Part shown: positions 1 to 5,840 of the stretch, one piece after another | Layout: each line of letters begins with the position of its first letter | Numbering within the stretch: the first letter of the stretch is position 1 | From: CAZJRB01 sp964547995 | GTDB taxonomy: Bacteria; Planctomycetota; Planctomycetia; Pirellulales; Thermoguttaceae | Assembly: GCA_964547995.1 (NCBI GenBank) | Contig: CAZJRB010000187.1 | Coordinates: 1-7,782, forward strand | Direction of reading: 5' to 3' | DNA length: 7,782 nt | Made by a program: the position numbers and the translations under genes | The notes under the pieces: model-generated | What the model was told of the DNA's origin: nothing | The model's database searches: none | The model's input: only the letters and a program-made list of their open reading frames with translations

Positions 1-150
1 CAGGGACTCCGGCGGCAGGAACTCCAGTGGCAGGGACTCCGGCGGCAGGGACTCCAGTGGCAGGGACTCCGGCGGCAGGTACTCCGGCGGCAGGTACTCC
101 GGTTGCAGGGATTCCTCCGGCAGAAATTCCGCCGGTTGGAATTCCTCCAG
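1..150 (+). repeat. 15-bp tandem repeat coding AGTP pentapeptides
   Basis: About ten 15-base units start at 1, 16, 31, 46, 61, 76, 91, 106, 121 and 136. The core unit is cagggactccggcgg. Units 1-5 alternate between endings in ggcgg and agtgg, which gives a 30-base higher-order period (AAGTP then VAGTP). The last units drift (attcctccgg, gaaattccgcc) and code AGIP, AEIP and VGIP. Each unit is a multiple of three, so copy-number change would lengthen or shorten the linker without breaking the frame. The array continues off the left edge. Confidence 0.9.
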
Positions 151-1349
151 TGGTGCCACCGAAAACCCCGGTAAGTCCGCCCGCCGCAGCCGGGCAGATG
201 GGGCGATTCATGTCCGGCGACAAGCTGCTGCTCCAACATGACCGAGCGTCCGGCGCGTGGAAGCGGGTCCCGGCACGGGGTAGTCTGGATGCTAACATTC
301 CGTTGGTGGCGCTGCCCACCTATCTGTGCGACATCACGCTGACCTCGGGCGTCATGTTGCAGTTGCAGTTGCTCGGGGGAACACGGGTCGAGCTTCTTCC
401 CCCCGATGCTCAAAACGTGGCGGGTCTGAAGGTCGACTACGGGCGATTGTTTATTTTGCCGGCCGAGGCGGGGACGCAGTTGCGGCTCCAACTCGGCGGG
501 CGCATCGGCACCATCACTTTTGTCGACGCCGGTACCGAGGCGGCACTGGAAGTCAAACCGATCCATAAGCCGGGTTCCAACCCGGAACAAGTGGCCCCGA
601 CGATAATAGCCGACATCTACGTCCGGAAAGGGAAGATTACCTGGAACGACCCGGGCATTGCCCAACAGGTTGAGGTGCAGCCGAACGCCCGCCTGATGCT
701 GCAAGGGCGATTGACCCGCGGCCCGGCCCAAGTCACGGAACTTCCCGAGGAGACGGTCAGTTACCTGGATCAACGGGCGTCGAAGATGATCGAACAATCA
801 TTTCGGGCGGATCAATCGGCCAGCCTGAACTTGACGGAGATGGTCGATCATCGTCAGAGGGAAGTCCGCTGGCTCGCGTGCCGGTGCCTGGCGCACGTCA
901 ACCAGTTTACCCCGATGGTGGGTGCGCTGAATGACGAAGCCCTCAAGCTGGATTGGCGCAACTATACCCAACAGCTCTTGGAAGCGGTTGCACGAGGGCC
1001 GGAATCGGCCGCCGCCGTTCGCGAGGCCATGGAGAAGGCGTACGACACGGACGCCACCGAACTGTATCGGATGCTCTGGGGCTATACGCAGCAGCAACTC
1101 GCCGCCGGCCAGGATACCGCGCTCGTCGAATTGCTCGATCACGATACGCTGGCAGTTCGGGTGTTGAGCTTCTGGAATCTCAAAGAGATTACCGGGTGGG
1201 GGCTCTTCTACAAACCCGAGTACACCGACACCCGGCGCAAGCAGTCCATCCAGAGATGGAACGAGCGGCTCATGGCGGGTGAAATCCGCTACAAGTCGGC
1301 CCCGACGGGCGCCGCCGCCACTCCCAGGGTCGCACCGCCCAAACCGTAG
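1..1349 (+). CDS. FecR-like / HEAT-like protein with pentapeptide-repeat linker (C-terminal part, 5' end off window)
   Basis: The frame is open from the first base, so the true start lies upstream. The GTG at 27 is an internal repeat codon, not a start. Numbering from that codon, residues 1-45 are a Pro/Gly/Ala/Thr linker of AGTP-type pentapeptides. Residues about 65-230 are beta-rich and look like the FecR-type surface or signalling domain seen in planctomycete proteins (DYGRLFILPAEAGTQLRL, then a GTEAALEV strand). Residues about 268-415 are helical and HEAT-like: paired helices, an AVRVLSFWNLKEITG segment and a WNERL end, a pattern common in planctomycete repeat proteins. The tail is Ala/Pro-rich. 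The missing N-terminus may hold a zinc-finger anti-sigma domain or a membrane segment, but that cannot be seen. The role is inferred to be envelope-linked regulation or scaffolding. Only 35 bases separate it from the next gene, so co-transcription is likely. The reading frame is firm and the function is weak. Confidence 0.8.
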   Translation, partial: GTPAAGTPVAGTPAAGTPVAGTPAAGTPAAGTPVAGIPPAEIPPVGIPPVVPPKTPVSPPAAAGQMGRFMSGDKLLLQHDRASGAWKRVPARGSLDANIPLVALPTYLCDITLTSGVMLQLQLLGGTRVELLPPDAQNVAGLKVDYGRLFILPAEAGTQLRLQLGGRIGTITFVDAGTEAALEVKPIHKPGSNPEQVAPTIIADIYVRKGKITWNDPGIAQQVEVQPNARLMLQGRLTRGPAQVTELPEETVSYLDQRASKMIEQSFRADQSASLNLTEMVDHRQREVRWLACRCLAHVNQFTPMVGALNDEALKLDWRNYTQQLLEAVARGPESAAAVREAMEKAYDTDATELYRMLWGYTQQQLAAGQDTALVELLDHDTLAVRVLSFWNLKEITGWGLFYKPEYTDTRRKQSIQRWNERLMAGEIRYKSAPTGAAATPRVAPPKP

Positions 1350-1384
1350 CACGACGCCCCAAGACCGTTTTCACGGCAAGGCAC

Positions 1385-2209
1385 ATGACCTCAAGTCCAT
1401 TCCGCGCGGGAGTGCAAGGCGGCCCCACCCGGCCGGAGCCGTTTGCGAACTTCGGCCGGTACTTCACCGAACCCTTTGGGGTCTATTTCACCGGCAAACG
1501 GTGGCAGGACTGGCTCGTCCCTTCGCTGGTGTCCTTTGCGGTGTTGCTCGGGGCGTCGATACTCTGCTACCTCCCCGCGTTGATCGTGATCGGACCGGTG
1601 ATCTGCGGGTTGCACGCCTGCGGTCTTTGCACGCTCCGCGGCGAACACTTCGACGTTCATACCCTGTGGCGCGGCTGGGACGTAACGTGGACCGCCATGG
1701 GTGCGTTTATCGCAATCCAGTTGGTCATCATGCTGCCGACGCTCCTGGCGTACGCCGTCCCCGTCGGCGGATTCCTTTACCTCATGTCGCTCACCGCCGG
1801 CTTCCAGGCGCCAGTGGGCGGCGGGCCGCCCGACGCCGACGTGGCGTTCGTCATACTGGGCTTCGTCGCCCTAATGGTCGTCGGCGCGGTCTGCATCATC
1901 GGTGCGATCGCCTGGTCGTTTTGGATCGGTACCCGAACCATGTTCGTCATGCCGTTGATTGCCGATCGCGAGGTCGACTTTTCAACCGCCTGGCGGATGA
2001 GTTGGGAGGAGACACGGCACGGGTTTTGGGAACTCCTGGTGATCAACTTCCTGGCGGGGATCATCGGCACACTGGGAATGTACGCTCTCTATGTCGGTAT
2101 TATCGTCAGTTTTCCGCTGTACGTGATGATCATCGACGCGGCATACGAAGACCGGTTCGCCCCGACGGCGGAAGTCTTCGACGAAGCACCGCTGCCGTTT
2201 GAGCAATGA
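1385..2209 (+). CDS. Polytopic integral membrane protein, unknown function
   Basis: This is a 274-aa protein with an ATG start and only a weak AAGG upstream. A soluble N-terminus of about 40 residues is followed by hydrophobic stretches near residues 44-83 (one or two passes), 103-140 (two passes), 153-182, 215-235 and 236-254, so six or so membrane passes. A charged loop at 193-214 (ADREVDFSTAWRMSWEETRH) precedes the last helical pair. That arrangement, with a conserved-looking 'A(W)RMSWEETRHGFWELL' loop before a closing hairpin and a 'DAAYEDRF' end, resembles the DUF975/DUF2189-like group of six-pass membrane proteins; this is a fold-level guess, not a family assignment. Its stop overlaps the start of the following DUF1559 gene by four bases, so the two are probably translated together in the inner membrane. 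No catalytic motif was seen. Confidence 0.88.
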   Translation: MTSSPFRAGVQGGPTRPEPFANFGRYFTEPFGVYFTGKRWQDWLVPSLVSFAVLLGASILCYLPALIVIGPVICGLHACGLCTLRGEHFDVHTLWRGWDVTWTAMGAFIAIQLVIMLPTLLAYAVPVGGFLYLMSLTAGFQAPVGGGPPDADVAFVILGFVALMVVGAVCIIGAIAWSFWIGTRTMFVMPLIADREVDFSTAWRMSWEETRHGFWELLVINFLAGIIGTLGMYALYVGIIVSFPLYVMIIDAAYEDRFAPTAEVFDEAPLPFEQ

Positions 2210-3096
2210 ATGAACCGAACCGCAACATCGACTGCCGGTCGTACGAGCCCCGGCCGTTCCAGTACAGCCTGCGGATGCTGTTTATCGTGACGTTTCTATT
2301 CGCGATGTTCTGCGGTCTGGCAGTGCAGGTCGGGTTGCCCGCCGCGATCGGCCTTGTATGGCTGGGGCTGATTGTGTGGTGGGCATGTTTCGAGCGGACG
2401 CGGCCGCTTGCGTTTGCCACCGTTCTTCTCTCCCTTCTGGTTCTCTGCATGTGCCCATTCCCTCCTTCTTCGCGTGGACCGGGACGGCAGGCTAGGTGCA
2501 TGAACAACCAGAAGGAAATTGCGGCGGCAATCATTCATTACGAAAACGACTACGGCCAGTTCCCGCCGCCTTATATCGCCGACGAGTCGGGGCGGCCGAT
2601 CCACAGTTGGCGGGTGCTGATCTTGCCGTATCTGGGGAAAAAAGGTCTCTACGAGCAATACAACTTCGACGAGCCGTGGGACGGGCCGAACAACCGCAAG
2701 CTGGCCGACAAGTGCCCCTCGGTTTTTCAGTGCCCGTCAGGGCAGAGAGGTCGACGCCGCTCGAGCGAAACCAGCTACGTGGCCGTTGTCGGCCCGGAGA
2801 CCATGTGGCCGGAGGACAAGTCGATCAACTTCTCCGACGTCGTCGATCCTCAGAAGACGATTCTGCTGGTCGAAATGGCCGATTCGGAAATCAATTGGCT
2901 GGAACCCCGTGATTTGCACGTCGATCAGATGGCTCCGGCTATCAATCCAAAGAAAGCCCAAGGCATCTCGAGCAACCACCCGAGCGTACTCATTATCTCA
3001 TTTGCCGACGGCCACGTGCAAAAAGTCAGGGCCGATCTTTCGCCGGAGGAACTTCGGGCAATGCTGTCACGCGACGGCGGAAAAAGCGGCAACTGA
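2206..3096 (+). CDS. DUF1559 (H-X9-DG) protein with N-terminal membrane helices
   Basis: This is a 296-aa protein. The start ATG overlaps the previous stop as ATGA, which supports coupled translation. Residues 19-40 (YSLRMLFIVTFLF...), 41-62 and 68-83 are hydrophobic and predict three membrane helices. The DUF1559 domain begins at about residue 95 with RCMNNQKEIAAAIIHYENDYGQ-type sequence. It continues with the typical 'FPPPY...SWRVLILPYL....LYEQYNFDEPWDGPNN' core (119-163), a CPS motif at 176-178, and the terminal H258-X9-D268-G269 motif followed by HV. DUF1559 proteins are massively expanded in Planctomycetota and usually start with a type IV prepilin-like leader. Here that leader is replaced by a multi-helix membrane region, so it is unlikely to be processed as a pseudopilin. 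Function in the family is unknown; a surface or envelope structural role is inferred. Family assignment is firm. Confidence 0.95.
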   Translation: MNEPNRNIDCRSYEPRPFQYSLRMLFIVTFLFAMFCGLAVQVGLPAAIGLVWLGLIVWWACFERTRPLAFATVLLSLLVLCMCPFPPSSRGPGRQARCMNNQKEIAAAIIHYENDYGQFPPPYIADESGRPIHSWRVLILPYLGKKGLYEQYNFDEPWDGPNNRKLADKCPSVFQCPSGQRGRRRSSETSYVAVVGPETMWPEDKSINFSDVVDPQKTILLVEMADSEINWLEPRDLHVDQMAPAINPKKAQGISSNHPSVLIISFADGHVQKVRADLSPEELRAMLSRDGGKSGN

Positions 3097-3102
3097 CCGC
3101 GA

Positions 3103-3507
3103 TTATCCGACTATCTCAGCTTTTCTTCGCAGTGCTTCCTGGACGGGTATCCATTTCTCCGTCTTCTCGGTCTTATCCGAGTACGACTGATAGTTGAAGT
3201 CGGGTACCAGACAATGGCCGGGAAGATTGTCTGCCTTCTTTGCGATTACTTGGAGTCCGGCATCGTTCAGATCCCGGACTGAGAGGCGAACAACAACGTA
3301 CTGGTCGGCAGGTTTTCGGGCGATTTCCTTCAGTTGGGCGATATCTACTTCGCGTTCAAGGTAGAACGAGAGCCCATCAGTATCACTGGGGGTAGGCGTG
3401 AACGCGCCTCGCGTGATGGGAATCAGAGCACCCAACTTGACCTGGCTAACGGGCACTCTTCGAAGAACGTTCTCATCCGGGCCGATGACTTGTCCGTCTT
3501 CGAGCAT
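3103..3507 (-). CDS. 134-aa soluble protein of unknown function, third gene of the TIGR04255 cassette
   Basis: The ATG is at 3507 (minus strand), preceded by a GAGAG purine stretch; the first in-frame stop upstream is the TAA of the preceding gene, so this is the only ATG start available. There are no membrane segments or signal peptide. Visible blocks are VLRRVP (14-19), RGAFTPTPSDTDGLSFY (33-49), YVVVRLSVRDL (70-80), GLQVI (84-88) and DNLPGHCLVPDF (93-104), then a Lys/Glu-rich tail. The order 'LRR.P ... AF.P.P...dGLSfy ... GL.V.....LPGH..v' resembles small conserved hypothetical proteins of scattered distribution, recalled from general pattern and not from a named family. It sits 24 bases after the stop of the DNWDG gene and is presumably its operon partner. 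Its stop codon faces the DUF1559 stop 6 bases away. No function can be assigned. Confidence 0.8.
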   Translation of the reverse strand: MLEDGQVIGPDENVLRRVPVSQVKLGALIPITRGAFTPTPSDTDGLSFYLEREVDIAQLKEIARKPADQYVVVRLSVRDLNDAGLQVIAKKADNLPGHCLVPDFNYQSYSDKTEKTEKWIPVQEALRRKAEIVG

Positions 3508-3531
3508 GACTCTCAGTGAACCGGGTGTGCA

Positions 3532-3957
3532 TTAGTGTTCACTTGCCACAAACGGGTTGCTGCACGAAGATGTCTGGAGCGAGGGCCCCGATATGATCCA
3601 GTCGACAGTATCTATCGACACTTCAGCTTCAACACACCCCTCGTCCCATTGCCATTCGAGACAAACGTTACCATCCGGAGACGCCCGAACGATGTCGGGC
3701 GGTGCAAAATCTGCTTTGTTCCGAAGCCACCGGGCAAATTCAAAACATCCGGCTACCAACCTCTTGTCGGGAGTAATGGCCCCCATTCCATCCCAGTTAT
3801 CGTCAAGTTCCAAAATATGCAGCAGTTCGTCATCCACGTCTCCCCAACTTAACGGATAGGGGGACGGCTCGGATTGGAGTGCATCAAACGCGGCAGTATC
3901 CGATACCCAACCGGAACTGCTGACGGCGGCCGTCGAACTCAATACACTGTTAAACAT
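3532..3957 (-). CDS. DNWDG-motif small protein, second gene of the TIGR04255 cassette
   Basis: The chosen start is the ATG at 3957, giving 141 aa. It has a GGGGAG Shine-Dalgarno nine bases upstream and overlaps the TIGR04255 gene by 8 bases. An upstream ATG at 4008 in the same frame would add 17 residues and a 59-base overlap; it is less likely. Residues 1-38 are Ser/Ala-rich and probably disordered. Residues 43-80 hold the signature helix region LLHILELDDNWDGMGA....V.....FARWLR. Residues 86-104 read PPDIVRASPDGNVCLEWQW, followed by a beta strand EAEVSID. The layout 'L..L.DNWDG.GA ... P....PDG.v.LEW ... i.I' recurs in many small bacterial hypothetical proteins of patchy distribution. No enzymatic motif, membrane helix or DNA-binding motif was seen. 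Two Cys near the C-terminus have no obvious partner. Confidence 0.85.
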   Translation of the reverse strand: MFNSVLSSTAAVSSSGWVSDTAAFDALQSEPSPYPLSWGDVDDELLHILELDDNWDGMGAITPDKRLVAGCFEFARWLRNKADFAPPDIVRASPDGNVCLEWQWDEGCVEAEVSIDTVDWIISGPSLQTSSCSNPFVASEH

Positions 3958-4774
3958 GTTGGACTTCTCCCCAATGTTCGCGAGCATCCTTCGATGCGAT
4001 CTCAGCAAACGTGTTGACGATTGTCTCGTGGCCGAGATTCAACCCGGCGTCCAGGTCTTGCTCCTGATTGATTGGCCCTCTTGCAGTCAGAAGAAGCACC
4101 AGAACATCGATCATCGACTCGTTGTTTTGGTTAGCTTTCTGGTGCCGTGCCTCGATATGTAGTCTGCCACGTTCCGGCGGGATTCTGCTACGCCATGTGC
4201 CGTTCATCGCCTCGAATTCAGTTCCCCCGTACGACTGGATTGGCTTCATCAAACCGGGAAACACCTTTGCCCAGTCTCCAGGCGTGTCCCAAAGCGTAGC
4301 CCGGGGAATGTGGTTCACGTACGTTACTTCCCACTGATTGCATCGGGGTTTCCTCAACTCCGCATCTGTCACAAATCGCTCAAAATCCTCAAGAGCCTTG
4401 TCGAATTCCTTTCGTAGCGTTGCATATCGCGGATACCCGCCTTCCTTCTTGATCCAGTTATAAACAAACATCGTGTCTTGTACTTGGACCATACGGTCGT
4501 CGTTAGCGTGGCGTAGCTGCAACCTATCAACACCTGGGCTCGGTGTCACTCTGAAGTGAAGTTGGGGCATCTGCGGGATCGATTGCGGGCCCACAAACTT
4601 CTCGATCTGCTCAGGAAGCCTCGCCGCGTCAGTCGAGGATGGCCAACTCTCACCGAGACATTGCTTCCAATACCATCCTAGGTGGCCGTTTGTAAGTCCC
4701 AGTGGCTCGAATTGGACGCCAAGGACAACCTCAATCACCGGGGGGTTGTCAAAACTCGGTAGTGGAATAGACAT
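3950..4774 (-). CDS. TIGR04255 family protein (sporadically distributed)
   Basis: The chosen start is the ATG at 4774, giving 274 aa, because family members typically begin with a short 'PLP.F..PPV.EVVLGVQF' block and this one does (residues 4-22). An in-frame TTG at 4819 lacks an upstream Shine-Dalgarno and adds residues unlike the family. Family features in order: HLGWYW (31-36), LQLRHANDDRMVQVQD (85-100), FVYNWIK (103-109), YPRYATLRKEFDKALEDFERF (114-134), the WEVTYVNHIP block (148-157), an arginine-rich stretch RSRIPPERGRLHIEARH (195-211), a hydrophobic strand VLVLLLTARG (224-233), and GHETIVNTFAEIAS....HWG (248-269). There is no membrane segment or signal peptide. The biochemical role of the family is unknown; it is described as patchily distributed. 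It leads a three-gene minus-strand set whose second gene overlaps its stop by 8 bases. Confidence 0.9.
   Translation of the reverse strand: MSIPLPSFDNPPVIEVVLGVQFEPLGLTNGHLGWYWKQCLGESWPSSTDAARLPEQIEKFVGPQSIPQMPQLHFRVTPSPGVDRLQLRHANDDRMVQVQDTMFVYNWIKKEGGYPRYATLRKEFDKALEDFERFVTDAELRKPRCNQWEVTYVNHIPRATLWDTPGDWAKVFPGLMKPIQSYGGTEFEAMNGTWRSRIPPERGRLHIEARHQKANQNNESMIDVLVLLLTARGPINQEQDLDAGLNLGHETIVNTFAEIASKDAREHWGEVQHV
3967..3972 (-). promoter_or_regulatory. Shine-Dalgarno deciding the start of the DNWDG gene
   Basis: On the minus strand this reads GGGGAG, nine bases before the ATG at 3957. It lies inside the last codons of the TIGR04255 gene. It favours 3957 over the alternative ATG at 4008 and suggests reinitiation by ribosomes finishing the upstream gene. 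Confidence 0.65.
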
Positions 4775-4825
4775 GGCATTCGTCGAAGCTTCGAGGAAAC
4801 CATTACCGTCCGCTGGCAAGCAGGC

Positions 4826-5419
4826 CTAGGGAACTCGCTTCGGCACGGCGGGGCCAGCACCGGCTCCGGGACGAACGGCGCGGAACTGGACCTTGCCCAT
4901 CGGTACGAGTTGGCCGTTGACCGGCCGGTTTATGTTACGGAGCCCTACCTGCCACGGAATCACGAACGCCGCCAGTTGAGCGGTGGTAACCTCGGCCACG
5001 TAGACGGCGGCGAGGCTCGGCTGTTGTCCCCCCGCCCCGCGGCGCATCGTGACCAGACCGGTGACCATCATGAATCGAGGATTCCTCGACGGATCGAGCT
5101 GCATGTACGCCATCACGTTCGTCGTGTACTTTGCCTGGAATCCGTTGTTTAGCTTCCCCAGCACAAAAGCATTCAACTCGCCCGTAAGGAAATCGAGGAT
5201 GTAGACGGCCTCGACCTCTTCGTCGACCGGCCCGGTGGCCATCGCGACGGTCTCGCAGCGGTCGGTCGCGGTTGCGTGGATGGGGGTCTCCGGCCAGAAG
5301 CCGGCCAGATCCATCGGCTGGTTGGGCGAGAGTTGCGTTACCCCAATGACAGCCAGCAGACCAACCCACAAACCGATCGCCAGACAGGCCAATGGGTTTT
5401 TCCAGAATTTCCGGAACAT
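4826..5419 (-). CDS. Planctomycete-type single-pass or secreted protein, unknown function
   Basis: The chosen start is the ATG at 5419 (197 aa), seven bases after a GAGGAGG Shine-Dalgarno. The frame is open up to an ATG at 5503, but that extension runs through the structured leader and is rejected. Residues 1-8 are basic (MFRKFWKN) and 9-29 are hydrophobic, giving a signal anchor or uncleaved signal peptide. The rest is outside the membrane: an ATGPVDEEVEAVYILDFLTGEL block (61-82), FQAKYTTNV (94-102), RFMMVTGLVTMR (115-126) and a beta-rich AAVYVAEVTTAQLAAFVIPW segment (137-156), ending in a Gly/Ala/Pro tail. The 'ATG.vde..EAvy.LDfLTG.L' block matches a recurring planctomycete hypothetical protein as I recall it; no named domain is claimed. 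It is 51 bases upstream of the TIGR04255 ATG, so readthrough transcription into the cassette is likely unless a promoter lies inside this gene. Confidence 0.87.
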   Translation of the reverse strand: MFRKFWKNPLACLAIGLWVGLLAVIGVTQLSPNQPMDLAGFWPETPIHATATDRCETVAMATGPVDEEVEAVYILDFLTGELNAFVLGKLNNGFQAKYTTNVMAYMQLDPSRNPRFMMVTGLVTMRRGAGGQQPSLAAVYVAEVTTAQLAAFVIPWQVGLRNINRPVNGQLVPMGKVQFRAVRPGAGAGPAVPKRVP

Positions 5420-5425
5420 GGAACG

Positions 5426-5433
5426 ACCTCCTC
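5426..5433 (-). promoter_or_regulatory. Strong Shine-Dalgarno with facing anti-SD sequence
   Basis: The minus strand reads GAGGAGGT, seven bases before the ATG at 5419. An ACCTCTTC stretch just upstream (5449-5456) can pair with all eight bases, with one G-U wobble, across a 15-base A-rich loop. Such pairing would hide the ribosome site. It fixes the start codon; any regulatory role is inferred. Confidence 0.7.
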
Positions 5434-5460
5434 GTTGAAGTTTTTTAAGAAGAGGTGAGG

Positions 5461-5504
5461 GGGAGTTGGTGGGGCCAACTCCCATCGACCTATCCGGCCC
5501 CACC
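5461..5504 (-). promoter_or_regulatory. Leader with two mutually exclusive hairpins
   Basis: Arm pair A is 5461-5469 with 5475-5483: perfect 9 bp (GGGAGTTGG / CCAACTCCC) with a 5-base loop. Arm pair B is 5468-5476 with 5496-5504: perfect 9 bp (GGTGGGGCC / GGCCCCACC). The two pairs share bases 5468-5469 and 5475-5476, and B's inner arm uses A's loop, so they cannot form together. The element lies 42-85 bases upstream of the ATG at 5419 and immediately before the anti-SD stretch. This geometry is what a leader switch would show, though no ligand class is recognised and no U-tract follows. Confidence 0.4.
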
Positions 5505-5723
5505 GTCTATACGTATGCTACTCGCTGCTGATCGGGATTTCCAGCCGAATCTTTCTCCCGTCGTACATTCCCCTCAAACAGGCCTCCTATTTTGCCTATT
5601 TTGCCAGGACGATTTGCTGTAGGTTATGGGGGGACACATTTCTGCTACCCCCTTGCGACCTCTTTGCAATCGGTCTATAAACGCCAATCAGAGCGGTTGG
5701 ATCGGCAAGTGAAGAATCCCCGC
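5505..5723. other. Intergenic region without a gene
   Basis: This is the upstream part of the 421-base gap between the exported-protein gene and the metallopeptidase gene. No open frame with a credible start or protein family was seen on either strand. It must contain the minus-strand promoter for the exported-protein gene, but no convincing -35/-10 pair could be picked out. It holds short direct repeats such as two copies of ttttgcc near 5590-5604. Confidence 0.5.
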
Positions 5724-5754
5724 GCGAGTTGCGGGCGTCCCCCTCGCAACTCGC
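5724..5754. repeat. Perfect inverted repeat, 10-bp stem
   Basis: The arms GCGAGTTGCG (5724-5733) and CGCAACTCGC (5745-5754) pair perfectly around an 11-base loop. It is the first of three hairpins in a row before the metallopeptidase stop. It may be part of a termination region or a dispersed intergenic repeat. Confidence 0.7.
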
Positions 5755-5760
5755 ATCAGT

Positions 5761-5776
5761 TTCGTCGCGTGACGAA
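5761..5776. repeat. Perfect inverted repeat, 6-bp stem with 4-base loop
   Basis: The arms TTCGTC (5761-5766) and GACGAA (5771-5776) flank gcgt. It abuts the larger hairpin at 5777 without a gap, so the two could stack coaxially in RNA. Confidence 0.6.
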
Positions 5777-5813
5777 GGGCACCAGGGGCGGAAGGACTCC
5801 GCCCCTGGTGCCC
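5777..5813 (-). terminator. Strong 16-bp hairpin, probable terminator of the metallopeptidase gene
   Basis: The arms 5777-5792 and 5798-5813 are perfectly complementary over 16 bases (GGGCACCAGGGGCGGA and its reverse complement) around a 5-base loop. It begins 27 bases after the minus-strand stop codon at 5841, where a terminator is expected. On the minus strand no U-run follows; on the plus strand a short T-rich stretch (tgttgtttt) does. It may therefore act in either direction, or be a non-canonical terminator or an intergenic repeat. Confidence 0.6.
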
Positions 5814-5840
5814 ATGTTGTTTTCCCGGCAGGTTGGTTGC

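Noticed and set aside
1..150. CRISPR array
   Set aside because: The units are contiguous 15-base coding repeats with no spacers and keep one reading frame.
798..1352. Minus-strand open frame of 184 codons inside the FecR-like/HEAT-like gene
   Set aside because: Antisense shadow in GC-rich DNA; Arg/Gly-rich product and no ribosome site or domain.
1279..2202. Long plus-strand open frame (307 codons) overlapping the membrane protein gene
   Set aside because: Its product is Arg/Pro/His-rich without any domain. It is the shifted frame of the polytopic protein at 1385-2209, which has clear membrane helices and a coupled downstream gene.
3097..3102. Bidirectional terminator between the convergent DUF1559 and 134-aa genes
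   Set aside because: Only 6 bases separate the stops and no hairpin with a T-run was seen around them.
4775..4819. TTG start at 4819 for the TIGR04255 gene
   Set aside because: It adds 15 residues not typical of the family and has no Shine-Dalgarno; the ATG at 4774 begins just before the conserved block.
5420..5503. ATG at 5503 as start of the exported protein
   Set aside because: The ATG at 5419 has a perfect Shine-Dalgarno and is followed at once by a basic, then hydrophobic, signal anchor; the extension covers the hairpin leader.
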